A stretch of 20,657 nt of DNA. Origin: Spirogloea muscicola (Eukaryota > Streptophyta > Zygnematophyceae > Spirogloeales > Spirogloeaceae). Shown piece after piece: positions 1 to 11,110 of the stretch (positions within the stretch are counted from its first letter, which is position 1; the number at the start of each line of letters is the position of its first letter). Location: NCBI GenBank assembly GCA_009602725.1, contig WELB01000222.1, positions 140,740-161,396 on the forward strand, read 5' to 3'. The notes under the pieces are model-generated. The model saw only the letters and a program-made list of their open reading frames with translations, was not told the DNA's origin and made no database searches. A program made the position numbers and the translations under genes.

Positions 1-167
1 CGCCGCCATCTCCGGCGCGCCTTCGGGAGCTCGGCCCCGGGCGCGCTCGGCGGGCCGAGCCGGCGGGGCTCCGCTAAACCCCGGGGTTTAAGCTCCGCCG
101 CAGCACCGGTCCCCATCCGCCATCCCCGTCGCCCCCAGCCCGGCGTGTCTTGTCTCCACGCTGCTCC
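1..167 (+). promoter_or_regulatory. 5' flank / 5' UTR of CLU
   Basis: Very GC-rich sequence before the CLU start codon. It holds a perfect 16-bp palindrome at 75-90 inside a longer imperfect inverted repeat (61-100). I see no convincing TATA box. The transcription start cannot be placed, so how much is promoter and how much is leader is unknown. The start context (CTCC ATG G) has the favourable G at +4. Confidence 0.4.
75..90. repeat. Perfect 16-bp palindrome upstream of CLU
   Basis: TAAACCCCGGGGTTTA reads identically on both strands. The flanks 61-70 and 91-100 are also complementary apart from one mismatch, so 61-100 could form a larger imperfect hairpin. It lies 78 nt before the CLU ATG. 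It could be a dimeric transcription-factor site or a leader hairpin; the sequence alone does not say which. Confidence 0.7.
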
Positions 168-3100
168 ATGGGCGCCAAGGGCAAGGCCAAGGGCAAGGCC
201 GGCGGCGCCTCGCCGGCGGCGTCGCCCCGAGGCGCTAAGCCCGCCGCCGATGACCACCCCGCCGTGCCCGAGAACGCGGGGAGCCCCGGCTCGGCAGCCT
301 CCGCCGCGCCGGCCGACGCGGCCGCGGAGGCCGAGCCGGCGACGGGAAGCAGCTCGTCCGGTGACGCCGTCGCCAATGGCGGCGGCGATGGCCCGGGAGC
401 CGTTGACGCCGCTTCCTCCGGAGGCAAAGAGGACCGGCCAGCCGGCGCCGCCGAGCCGGGAGCCAAGGCGGAGGAGGCCGGGCAGGCGCAGAATGGCGTC
501 GACGCAGGAGAGGCGGGCGACGACTACGAAGGTGAGCGCGCGGCCGGCAATGGCCGCTCTCCAGCGTATGACATCATCGTCAACGACTCCGTGGCGCATG
601 CTCGCTCTGCGCCGCTGCGGCGCAACCAAAATTGGGCTCAGCCGCTGCTTTCAGATGCGCAAGATCCCTTCACAGGACAACACGATCCTTTGTGGAGCAG
701 GCGATTGGTGAACGTCAAGCTCTGACTGGCATACTGCAGCGGTACTGATTCGCCGTGCTGCCCATCTGGTCTTGCAGACGACATCCCGCTGTACCCGGTC
801 ATGGTGAAAGGCCCTGGTGGAGAGGAGATCGAGCTGCGGGTGAGCTCAGCTGGCTCAACTGCAGCCCCACTCTTGAGCTTGAGGTTATGCTTGCCAAAGC
901 TTGTTACGAATGCAAGAGTCAGAGCCTGGCTGCTGGACGTACTGCCTGTGCTACTTTGAGGACAAGACTATTTTCACAGTGGCGGTGGAGAGCTCAAGAA
1001 GCAGCGCTGCCAAGATCATGCATGAGGAGCCCTCTTTGGCCGAAGCAGCTCGCATTGGCTCGTAGGATGATGGCTCACGCTGCAATTGTACACTGGGTTG
1101 TTGTCTGAGTGCAGCTCAATCCAGGCGACACGCTCATGGACCTGCGGCAGTTCCTGTCTGACGCGCCAGAGACGTGCTTCTACACTTGCTATGACATCAT
1201 TCTCACCGCGCCCGATGGTGTGCGCTACCACCTCTTTGACTTCGTTGAGCTTGGCGATGTAGCCGATATCAGTGGCGGGAAGACGTCCCTAGAGATGCTG
1301 AATGGTGAGTTGACCCTCTACACTGCCTAATCATCTGATCCTATACTCTGCAGTGATGGGACAGCCTGCATAAGAGCAGTACTTGTTGCCACTCTTCTCC
1401 AGCTCCCTTTGCATCCCAATATTGCGGGTTTTAATTTACACAGAGGATTTTACTTTACACAGAGGACAATGCACTGTCAGAGCTTCTGTGTCCCGGATTG
1501 CTGGGCACGACTGCATCCACTGGTGGATGCTAGGCAGCATATAGATGCGCTTGTACCTGAGCAGCCCTATCTCGTCGTCGCATGCCAATTACAGCCCTCT
1601 ATGACGACCGGTCAGTACGAGTTCACGTGCGGAAGACGCGGGAGCTTCTCTCCATGTCCAGCTGCTTCTCCTCGCTGTCGACCAAGCTATCCAAGGACCA
1701 CGAGGCTGCAGGCGCAGGTCTGTCTGTACTCAGTGAGCTTGCCACAGTGCCAATGCTCGTTCACCTAGCCCTCCTTGGGCTGACTGCTTCTTCAGACGAC
1801 CATCTCTGAACAGGAAGAGACTGCCCTTTCATTGGCATTGACCCAAAGTGACCGTTCTTAGTGTGTGTGTGTTTACGTCTAGGCGGCCTCGACAAAGCTG
1901 AAGGCGGTGGCGCTCGCAAGCAGGCTAAAGGTGCGCTACTGTCCTCCCTCGTCATAAAATGTTGACAGCCAAAGCATTTTTACAGTGCAGATTCTTGACC
2001 TTCCGAAACAAAAACTTACATTGATGTCCAACGTCCACCTGACCTCTCATGTCACCCGCGTGCCTGACTCTCAATTCATGCACCAGATGCCAAGCCACCG
2101 CTGCCGGCCGAGCTCGAGCTGCTCGGTTTTGTGGAGAACACCGATGGGCTGCTGGCCAGCCTAGTCAGCCCCCCGGCCCCAGAGGGCCTGGACTTCTTCG
2201 AGAGCATCTCCTTCTCGTCCTTCAACCCCGTTCCTGGCCACCGCAGGTACATTGCTACTTCAGTCTGCGTTCCGAACTGTATCAGCAAAGTCAGTCTAAG
2301 TAGCCTCCCTGAGGAGATTAGTAATGCGTGATGCACCTCCGACTGTATAGTAGTGCTTAGGCTCCAGTAAGATTCAGAATGAAAACATAGCTCTGACATT
2401 TCTACAAGCTCGTCGTCTATCGGTTGACTCTGCAGACTGCAGGGCGATTTGTTCTACCTTGACGTTGTGCTTCATGCCAAGAGCACCTTCTGTGTGACGG
2501 CGCATACGCAGGGGTTCACTGTGAATCGCAGCAAAGGGAGTGTCCTTGACGCCCGGCCACGCGAGCCCCTCACAACGGCGTCCACGCTCATTGGCCTGCT
2601 AAAGACTGTCAGCAACAAATTTGCAACAGGTGTGCCTCAGCTTTCAGTGTTACAGTGATCAAGATCAAAATGTCAGAGGCTTATTTAGCTACTGAGATCG
2701 CTGTTCACAAAGTCACCATCACAGGCTATTTTACTAGCAAGCTTTGAGTCGGTGATACTATAAGTAGTGCAAGAGAGTTCTACATCCCAAGAAGGAAATG
2801 TAGATTGGCTTGCCTTGATGATGGAGCACAAAGTTTGTCTACCTGTTGGTATTGGGCAGGTTTTGTCGAGGTCCTGGAAGCTAAGACGCAGATGCACCCC
2901 TTTGAGAACATGGCCCCACCTCTCACTCCCAACACTTGGCTTGGTCCCCACCCTTTGCCAGGTACTATCACCTAAGCACTCATACCTTGCCCATCGTTGT
3001 TTTCATCATGTCTTGAAAGCCCAATGGCAGGAGAGGTTTTTGGCTGTCCTGAAGTCTCATATAGCCCTTACACAGCTCGTGACTTTGCTTTTACCAGATC

Positions 3101-6100
3101 ACAAGCGAGACGTTGCTCGGGCGGAAGACGCCTTGATCTCGCCCCATGGAACAGACTTGCTGGGCGTGCAGCGCGACTGGAATGAAGAATTGCAAAGCTG
3201 TAGGGAACTCCCGGATGGGACTCTTCAAGAGAGGTTTGGCATCGCCCTGCCTCCTGTCAAGGCCAGCTTTGCTGGCCTTGACAACTTGTGCAGAAACGAT
3301 CTGCACAATCTGGGAGCAGACTGCGGATTGACTACTAAGCCCCTTACGTTGTTTCTCCATTAACAGCATCTGAACAGAATTGCTCCATCCTGAAAGAAGC
3401 TAGTGACTTGGCCTCCTTTGTCCAGGATCATGAGGGACCGAGCACTCTTCCGGGTCAGCTGCGAGTTTGTTGAGGCTGCAGTGAAAGGAGCCAAGGCAGT
3501 CATTGGCCGCTCCATCCCAGCCATCAACCCTGCCGACCCTGACCGCTTCCACATGTAAAGTAGCTCCTGTCTTCCACCCGCTATGCTTCTTTGACGCTCA
3601 TTGCTATGTCATCCTCTCGCATTGCTACTCCAGTGAAACATGGGTATAGGGTTCTGGGGTATAAGACTTGGGTGCTCGGATCTGGCCACCCAGGGGTTGC
3701 TCTGAGCAGCTGTTATGGGTTGCGAAATGTTATGATCAGCGCACGTTGGGTATATCCTGGCATATGTGATCATGCTGAATGCAATATGCTAATTATATTC
3801 GATAGATAGAGATCTCAGCTTCATTCTTGCGATGCGTGCAGGTACGTGCACAACAACATTTTCTACAGTTTTGCAGTGGACGGCGACTTTCTGGTGCTGC
3901 AGCAGCTGAGGGAACAGGAAATCCTTGAGCAGCAGCAGAAACAGCAGGGCCTGAACCCCAAGAGCAGCCCCACCTCAGCGGAAGCGGAGCAAGCCGGCTC
4001 CGGCAGCTCTGCTCAGAATGAGATTCAGGAGGAGGCTGTACAGGCGACCTCAGGCAATGGTACAGCCAGTTCAGGTGCAGCAGAGACAGGGAACCAGCCA
4101 GCAACAGTCGTATCGGACATCATAGTGCAGAGTGAGCAGGTTTCTGTGGATGATGAAAGTGTGGATACCAAAGGCCCTGATGCAGGGGACAAGCCTTCTG
4201 CTGAAGGAGATAAGGTGGGCGAGGAGGCGGCTCAAGATGCCTCCCAGGCTGCGGAAACAGCGGAGCAGGCCACATATGCATCAGCCAACAACGACCTGCG
4301 AGGCACGCGGGCGCTGAATGAGGCCAATGTCAAGGGGCTGCACACGCTGGCAATGGCATTGGTGGACTATCGCGGCCACCGAGTGATTGCGCAGAGCATC
4401 ATCCCTGGCATCCTGTACGGCGACAAGACTGCCAGCCTCTTGTACGGTTCTGTGGAGAATGGAAAGAAGATCAACTGGAATGAGAAATTTCACGATGCTG
4501 TAAGAGTGGCACAGGATTTGTGCTTGCTGTGAGATCATCTGGCATGCCTTATTTGTGGGTATGGGCCAACTTGTTTCTAGTGCGCGCGCCAGCAAGTCTT
4601 TCCTTGACTTAGCTGACTCGGAATTGGGATAATGTATTCAGCTTGCAATATTGTATTGTATGGCTTGCTTCACAGTTACTAGAGGCAGGCCGCGCGCTGC
4701 ACATCAAGGAGCATAGAGTAGAGGATGGAAAGGGAGGTGTGGTCCTACTTTGCGCACCCGCAGAATGCAAGGGTATTGAGGGAGCTGATGACCGCCGCTA
4801 CATTCTCGACTTGATGCGGGCGACCCCAAGGGACGCCAACTATCTGGAGGATGGGCTGTCTGCTCAAAGATATATTCTTCGACCCGAGCTCGTGTCAGCA
4901 TTCTGCAAGGTACCTACTGAAGGTGGAACTACAACAATCAGTGCACACTGCTCGGTGCTTACTTTCGTCGTCAGTGGCGTGAGCCTCTGTTGGCTTCTCG
5001 ATGACAACTGTGTTGGTGGGTGACAGCACAGGTTCTTGGCAAGTCCGTCATACTGGGTCTGCATGAGTCACGTGCAGATACACATCTATCACAGGATGGC
5101 AACTTTTTGTGCACGCAGGCTCAGGAGGCTGCTGCCGGTAAGGTGGAAGAAGGTCAAGATCCTCAACATCTGGATAAGAGCAAAGTTACCAGCATTCTGA
5201 AGCCGGTAGCCCTTGAGACATCAGAAGGAGAGCCAGCTGATAAGGAGTCTAAGGAACACGCAGTTGAAGAAAACAAAGATGGCGCAGCAGTTGGCACTGA
5301 GGCTGCTGGCAATACAGGCGCCCCAGCTGCCGTCCTCTTGAACCCCAACGTTTTCACCAGCTTCAAGCTAGCTGGCAGCCCTGAGGTTGGCAAATTGCCT
5401 GCGTTCCTCTTGGGATGTTAGCTGATCTATGCTGCGACAGCAAGAAGCCATGGTGTTTGGCTCGATTCTCCTCTCTGGATTCGTAGGAAATTTTCCAGGT
5501 GGGGGCTTGTCGTTAGAGGTGCTGAAGTCGTAAAGACTCCATGCATCTTGACTATCTTGCAGGAGATTGCAGCTGATGAAGAACTCGTGCGAAAAGCTGG
5601 CACGTACTTGGTGGATTCTGTGCTCCCGAGATTGGTCAAGGACTTCACAGCTGTGGACTTATCCCCAATGGATGGTCAGACTCTGTCTGAGGCTCTTCAA
5701 GGCAAAGGCGTGAATGTGCGGTACCTTGGAAAGGTATTATACTGTCCTTCCATCACACAGCTTATTGAGTGCTGTGTTTGAGAAGCTTGATGATTCTTGG
5801 GTTGCATGGAGGTGCCTCGAATTTTCAATCGTCAGGAGTCCCAGCGTGCTCACGAAATTACTTGCTATTCCAATCTTGAGATGGAGCTTCGGCAAGCCAT
5901 GATTGAGCCTAAAATGGACACACTTACGTTCTCTGTAGTTAACAAGCCTCACCAAGGAGCTTCCGCATATATATCAGCTCTGCATTGAGGAGATGATTGT
6001 AAGATCTGCTAAGAAGGTCCTGAAGGTGATTAGTCCTTCTTACCAATGTCCCTTGTCACATGATGTCAGCTGCTTGTTCCTGGCAGGTTGCTGAGATATT

Positions 6101-9100
6101 GCAGTCAAAGTAGATACTTGGCACGCTTATGCTTCACATGCATCCAGCCTCTGATCAAGTCTCTGAAGTTGGTCTTGGACATCCCGTCTAGTAGAAGGAG
6201 TTGGAAGGTTTGTTCTCACTGCTGATTGGAGCATGCACAGGCTGTGCTGCGCGAGACACTTGATCATGATGTGGGAGGAGCCATTGCCCACTTCATCAAC
6301 TGCTTGTTAGGTGCACAACCACTGGCCAAGGTAGCAGCCAGTGGGGAGCCTGAAAGAGTGGCCGCAGAGGCGCCGCCCAGCTTGGCAGAGACTTCAGAAC
6401 AAGAGAGCAAACCTGCTGAGGTAGCACTTCAGCATTGACCTCCTTTGCCATTGTCACATTGTATAAGCCTCTCCTTGATGAAGATGAAGATGGTTTGCCA
6501 TTCATACCCTTATCTTCTTCATTATCACCAGATAGGGATGTTGTAGTCATGGGCAGTGCCTTTCATCTACTACAGTGTCCAGCATTTGGATGTCCATCGA
6601 CCCCTGTGCCTATTGCTACAAACAAGGATATTGCATTAGCCCTCTCTATTTGTGCAGAGACAGTTGAGACCCTGGTCTGCTGTAAGTAAGGACCCTGTCA
6701 TGTATCGTTGTCATGAATTTCGCTGTACAGGAGGCAGCAGAGGTCGACGCCACTGCAGCACCTCCCGCTAGCAGTTCCAGCGAGACGGCAGCGCCAGAGG
6801 CAGATTCTAGGCCTGGATATACGCGTATAACTGCGGACATGGTGTGGGGAGACATTAGGGAAGCGGTCCGTCACAAGTACAAGGTACTGTGCAATCTGTG
6901 ACCTTGAGCGTTTTTGGTTGTAAGGGAGCACGTTCGCTGCAGCAGTATGGTCCTAGCAGAGCGGGCGTCACATTGCACATGATTTGGTGGTGTCTTGTGA
7001 GGGACTGAGGGCGTGCAACATGTTGGACATTTGGCAAGAACAGTGCAAATGCCTCATGCAACTAGGAGCTGACAGGGATAGAGCTCTGAGCTTCGCCATT
7101 TAAGCTAGGCAAAGCTTGATGGTGGGTGTTGCTGTTGCTGTGCAGTACACACTTGACGAGGATGTTCATGGCTCGTTGAGGAAACTGCTGACCCTCCGGA
7201 ACCTCTGCCAAAAGGTTGGCCACATAAGCTGCAACTTGCTGGGCAAGGCTGTCACTAGGATAAGGATTGCCTTGTAAAGAAGGGCCCTCGTCATAGCTTA
7301 AGGAGGGCATGCCTCACTTGCCAGTACACCATCAAGAGCCTCACAACAACAAGAGGCCACCCATTGCAAGGAAGGAAGACTGGCTGTTGTCAGCCTTGCA
7401 TATGTAGGGTAAGAAGGCTGCTACTGCTGATATGCTATGACAGGTCGACTGAGGCACAGGCACGCTGCATTCCTCTGGATGTAACACAAACTGGACTGTG
7501 TTCTGTGTGACTGTGTGCAGCTGGGCGTGACCATGGCAGCTCGTGACTACGACTTCTCCAAGGAAGATCCATTGGCGTTGTCTGACGTACAAGATTTGCA
7601 GCCGACCGTCAAGCATGCCATCCCCGTGTGCAAGGATGCCCGCCAGTTGGTTGAGCAGGGCCGCAAGTGCCTCAATGAGGTACTTGCAGATTCAGCTAAC
7701 AAGAGCAGCTTCTCCAGTTACCACCGTTGCTGCACCTCAACCCCAAACTGCTGGCTCATGCACCTATCTGGACACATTGCACTTTTCAAAAGAAAAAGTG
7801 CCATGATCAGTGCTTCTTCAGAGCGTTTGTGAGGATGTGCTTGCACTGACTTCCTTACCATGTTCTTGGGCAGAGCAACTTGAACAAGGCATACGAGCTC
7901 TTTTCAGAGGCCAATAACATCCTCACACAGGTAATGGTCGTTCTTGGTGAGCCCTGTCCATGGGAAGCTTGCGTACGGGCTGCTGTTGCAATGTAGTCAT
8001 TGTCCAACAATGTCCAGCTGCTGCTCACATAACTTGGTCTGTGGTCATCTTGATAGCAATCCTCACAACATGACCCAGCAGAATGTGCCTGACACAAAGT
8101 ATGAGATAATTTTGTGCTGGCCAGGTGTGCGGCCCGCTGCACAGGGAGGTTGGAAATTGCTATCGGTGAGGGAAGCACTTTGCATGAACATGAATTTTGT
8201 GTAGGTCTGGCTTTAGGCGGGAGACTCAGCACGCTACTCAATTTGCACATTGAGATTGCTAAAGAATCTGGCAAGATCTGATGTGCTCAAGCCTTGCCTC
8301 TGACGATGACGACGCTCTTCCTCTTTCTGCACTTTGTAGCTTCTTGGCGATGGTGCTGTACCATGCAGGCGAGCTGCAGGCTGCAATCCAGAACCAGCAG
8401 AGAGAGCTGATAATCAATGAGCGCTGCCTCAGTCTCGACCACCCAGACACAGCCCACAGGTTTGCAAGAGGATACACTGCCAGGCAGAAGCTCTCCACAT
8501 TGTCTGCTTCAAAAATCCATCTCTCCACACTGATGATGGCCCTCAGCAGTTACTGCAGTGGTTGTAACATTGACCTGATTATTTGTCAAGCTCTCTGTGT
8601 CAATGGCGCTCGCCCCCTTGTGGAGCAGCTACGGCAATATGGCTCTCTTTTACCATGGGCTGGGCCAGACAGAGCTGGCCTTGCGGCACATGTCGCGCAC
8701 GTTGCAGCTCCTGGGTGTGACTTGTGGGCCAAATCACCCTGATGTTGCAGCCACATTCATCAACCTTGCAATGATGTATCAGGTCTGTGCTTGCACTGCT
8801 TGCATCTAGCACTTTCGACGCCACCGTGGTTGAATGTCCTGGCAAAGACCCAACCTGTGCACTATCTGTGGCCACCCATCCCTTTAAGGAAAAAGTGTGG
8901 TCGATTCACAGATAGCGTTGTTGTTGCACTGGTTCTATGTCCACTCTGTATAGTTGACGCATTTGTCTGGCTCATTGGTCCCTGCAGGACACTGGCAAGA
9001 TGAGCATCGCACTCAGGTACTTGCAGGAGGCGCTGAAGCGTAATGAGAAATTGTTGGGTCCGGAGCACAATCAGACAGCCATGTGCTATCATGCGCTCGC

Positions 9101-10406
9101 CATCGCCTTCAGTGCTATTGGAGCTTACAAGCTCTCCGTCCAGGTGAGCAGCATAGTTGCAATTTCTGTCCCACTGTCTGCATGCAGCCTTGAAGAGGCA
9201 GCAGCGTGAAGCCAAGATCATACACCACAAATTGCTCTCAGTCAAATATTGATACCATGAACATATTACCTCGCTGCCTCCCAGCACGAGAAAAGCGCGC
9301 ACAGCATTTTTCTGAAGCACCTTGGAGAGAACGATCCCCGCACGCTGGATTCTGCGACCTGGGTTCGGACGTTCACTCACCGTGAGAAGCAGGTTCGCTG
9401 TCCTGGCGGCTTTTGCCAATCTTTGCACTTTCAGTACTACACTGATCATGGGAGTTGAGGTTTGCTGGTAAATGCAAGGCCTAAGATTGCTCCTATGAAT
9501 GTCTATACCGTTTTGCTCTTGGCAGGCCCAGGTAGAAAAGCAGCGAGGACTTATGACACAACAAGCAGCAGCCTCGTTTGCAGAATCCATCAAGGTACAC
9601 TTCCTTGAGATCAGCTCTAGAATTTGGCAGCTCTTCCTGTGCAGTGCGTCATTTGAATTCGGCGGTGATCTTCACTTGGTCAGTGCCTATGTCTTAATAG
9701 CTGTGAGCTTTGACTTGTGAGATCTCAGAACAAAGAGAACCTGATGGCTGCGATGCAAGCGGCGGCAAGATGGTCGGGCTCTGGGCGAGATGGCATCACC
9801 CGCGCCGCCGTTGAGCGCTTCCTGCGGGGCGAGGTGCCCGTAGGTGTGGGTGGTGCTGCACCAGTGCCGCCCAACCAGTCGCCGCCCATCCCCAGTGGCC
9901 GCGGACGGGGCCACGACGAGCGTGGCCGGCACGCCGCTGCAGAGGCCCGGAAGAAGCTGAACGACCGGAAGGGCAGCGAAGCCTCTGGCATTGGTCCCCG
10001 CGACGGTGCGGCTGGCGAGGCTGGCGGCATGAAGTACGACGAGCTCCTGAGCCTCCTGAACAGCCTTGGGGCGAACTCCACTGGGCCTGCGGCATCGAAG
10101 TCAGCATCCGTGACGGCGGCGGCGGCGGCCAGGGCGCAGGCGGCGTCGGCAACGTCAGCCACGGGGCCAGCTGTGGCCAGGCCTAGCCTGGCATCGGGCG
10201 TAGCCAGCGCCATCCCACTGGGCGCTGCAAGCGCCGGCAAGATCGCTGGCAAGAGCCCTGCTAGTGCTGCCAAGGAGAAGAAGGACGGCGGAAGTAGCGG
10301 AGACAGGAGCCCCGCGGCGGCGGTCACGGCGGCGCCGTTGGGTCTTGGCGGTGGCCTTGCGAACTTGGACAAGAAGAAGGCCAGGGCCAAGAAGGAAATT
10401 AAATAG
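168..10406 (+). CDS. CLU: CLU / clustered-mitochondria protein (FRIENDLY/Clu1 family), 27 exons, complete
   Basis: Large cytosolic protein of the CLU family, known to bind mRNAs for mitochondrial proteins and to keep mitochondria dispersed. Exons: 168-531, 778-839, 1115-1304, 1595-1717, 1883-1930, 2087-2246, 2436-2629, 2860-2961, 3098-3233, 3426-3554, 3842-4499, 4676-4909, 5119-5385, 5563-5733, 5939-6025, 6241-6420, 6731-6883, 7146-7214, 7521-7679, 7874-7930, 8125-8165, 8340-8459, 8629-8782, 8988-9143, 9285-9392, 9526-9594, 9729-10406. The sum is 4,869 nt (1,622 aa); all junctions are GT-AG and phase-consistent. The ATG at 168 is the first in this frame. Residues 1-121 are low-complexity Ala/Gly/Lys; about 122-262 match the N-terminal ubiquitin-like region ([18 protein letters not shown]); about 263-380 lead into the Clu domain ([50 protein letters not shown]). 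About 1163-1374 are TPRs ([47 protein letters not shown]). Oddities: a 130-residue acidic/Gln-rich insert at about 518-651 and a 225-residue Ala/Gly/Ser/Lys tail. Identity is certain; the exon 16 donor is ambiguous (6330 or 6420). Confidence 0.95.
3255..3283. repeat. 13-bp perfect inverted repeat with 3-nt loop in a CLU intron
   Basis: Arm 3255-3267 (TGTCAAGGCCAGC) and arm 3271-3283 (GCTGGCCTTGACA) are exact reverse complements separated by TTT. It sits in CLU intron 9 (3234-3425), 22 nt after the donor, so the pre-mRNA could fold into a very stable hairpin there. Confidence 0.8.
6421..6730 (+). other. CLU intron 16 (310 nt)
   Basis: Non-coding stretch between CLU exons 16 and 17, with donor GTAGCA and acceptor TGTACAG. 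A second, identical donor hexamer lies 90 nt upstream, at 6331. The interior holds only AT-richer sequence and a chance open frame (6435-6689) without family resemblance. I see nothing else in it. Confidence 0.7.
7215..7520 (+). other. CLU intron 18 (306 nt)
   Basis: Intron between the exon ending in the LRNLCQK segment and the exon beginning [12 protein letters not shown]. In other CLU proteins these two segments are contiguous, so no exon is missing here. Donor is GTTGGC and acceptor GTGTGCAG. No other feature is seen. Confidence 0.75.
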
Positions 10407-11110
10407 GCTGACTCTTAGTGTGATCTGGGAATCTCCAATTGGTGACTTAAAGTACCACCTGATTCAGTCAGGGATGATTGACCACTATTCGCAGGACCTT
10501 GCCCAGATGCCCTGCTACCTGACTGCATCACGAGTGATAGATCTAATGTGCAAGGTACATGGGGCCGGTCACAGTGAGTAGCTTTTCAGTAGAGCTCCAC
10601 TGCGATGGTGTAGCAGGCCCGCATCAGTATTGTGGGCAGGTAAGATCATCTTAGTCGCACTATTGAGGGCACTTGTTGCCATGATGCAGATGACAGCGCT
10701 TGTAGCTGTAGGCTGGCTTAGGACCTCATCCAAATCATCCTACGTTTTGAATGTAGGCAGCTCCTGAGGGCACCGCAAGACTTGACGACTTCTCCTATCT
10801 GGATAAAGTGGGGTGCCGTGTAGCTCTTTACAGTGACCAGCACCATATTCACCAAATATTGCTTCCATTGACAATGTCGAGTGGCTGAGCACCAGCTTAG
10901 TCACGCAAAGATTGGCTAGCCAGACGCAAATTTCTTTGCAGAATGCACGCTTGTGCAAACCACAACCACATACAGATCCTTCAGAATCTCCGAGCTGGAT
11001 GGGCTGAGACAACATCATCGGTTGCGATGTCAAGGAGCTCGCGTCTTCTTTCTTGCCGTCTTTTCTCTGCCATCTACGCAGCTGATGCAGAGCCCACTTA
11101 TGGGTCCGCT
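10407..11110. other. Intergenic 3' regions between convergent CLU and metallophosphoesterase genes
   Basis: About 700 nt holding the 3' UTRs of two convergent genes. Open frames here (10264-10581 plus, a run-on overlapping the CLU tail; 10740-11123 minus) lack the GC-rich third positions and family likeness of the real exons, so I treat them as non-coding. On the minus strand a TGTAA lies at 10832-10828. I found no TGTAA on the plus strand for CLU in this stretch. Confidence 0.6.
10828..10832 (-). terminator. Putative polyadenylation signal TGTAA for the metallophosphoesterase gene
   Basis: On the minus strand this reads TGTAA, the usual green-algal poly(A) signal, about 280 nt past the stop codon at 11111. 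A five-base motif occurs often by chance, so this rests on position only. Confidence 0.35.

Noticed and set aside
6061-6112. Possible small extra CLU exon after TTCCTGGCAG
   Set aside because: CLU homology runs directly from the exon ending at 6025 to the one starting at 6241, so no residues are missing.
8862-9593. 243-codon open frame on the minus strand
   Set aside because: It spans several CLU exons and introns in antisense and resembles no known protein; it is a chance frame.
9725-10390. 221-codon open frame on the minus strand
   Set aside because: It is antisense to the GC-rich CLU C-terminal exon, which joins the upstream CLU exons in phase; it has no family likeness.
10407-10581. Open frame past the CLU stop (includes LKYHLIQSGMIDHYSQDLAQ) followed by a GT
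   Set aside because: It is in a different frame from CLU, CLU homology has already ended, there is no downstream exon to join, and third positions lack the coding bias. It is probably 3' UTR.
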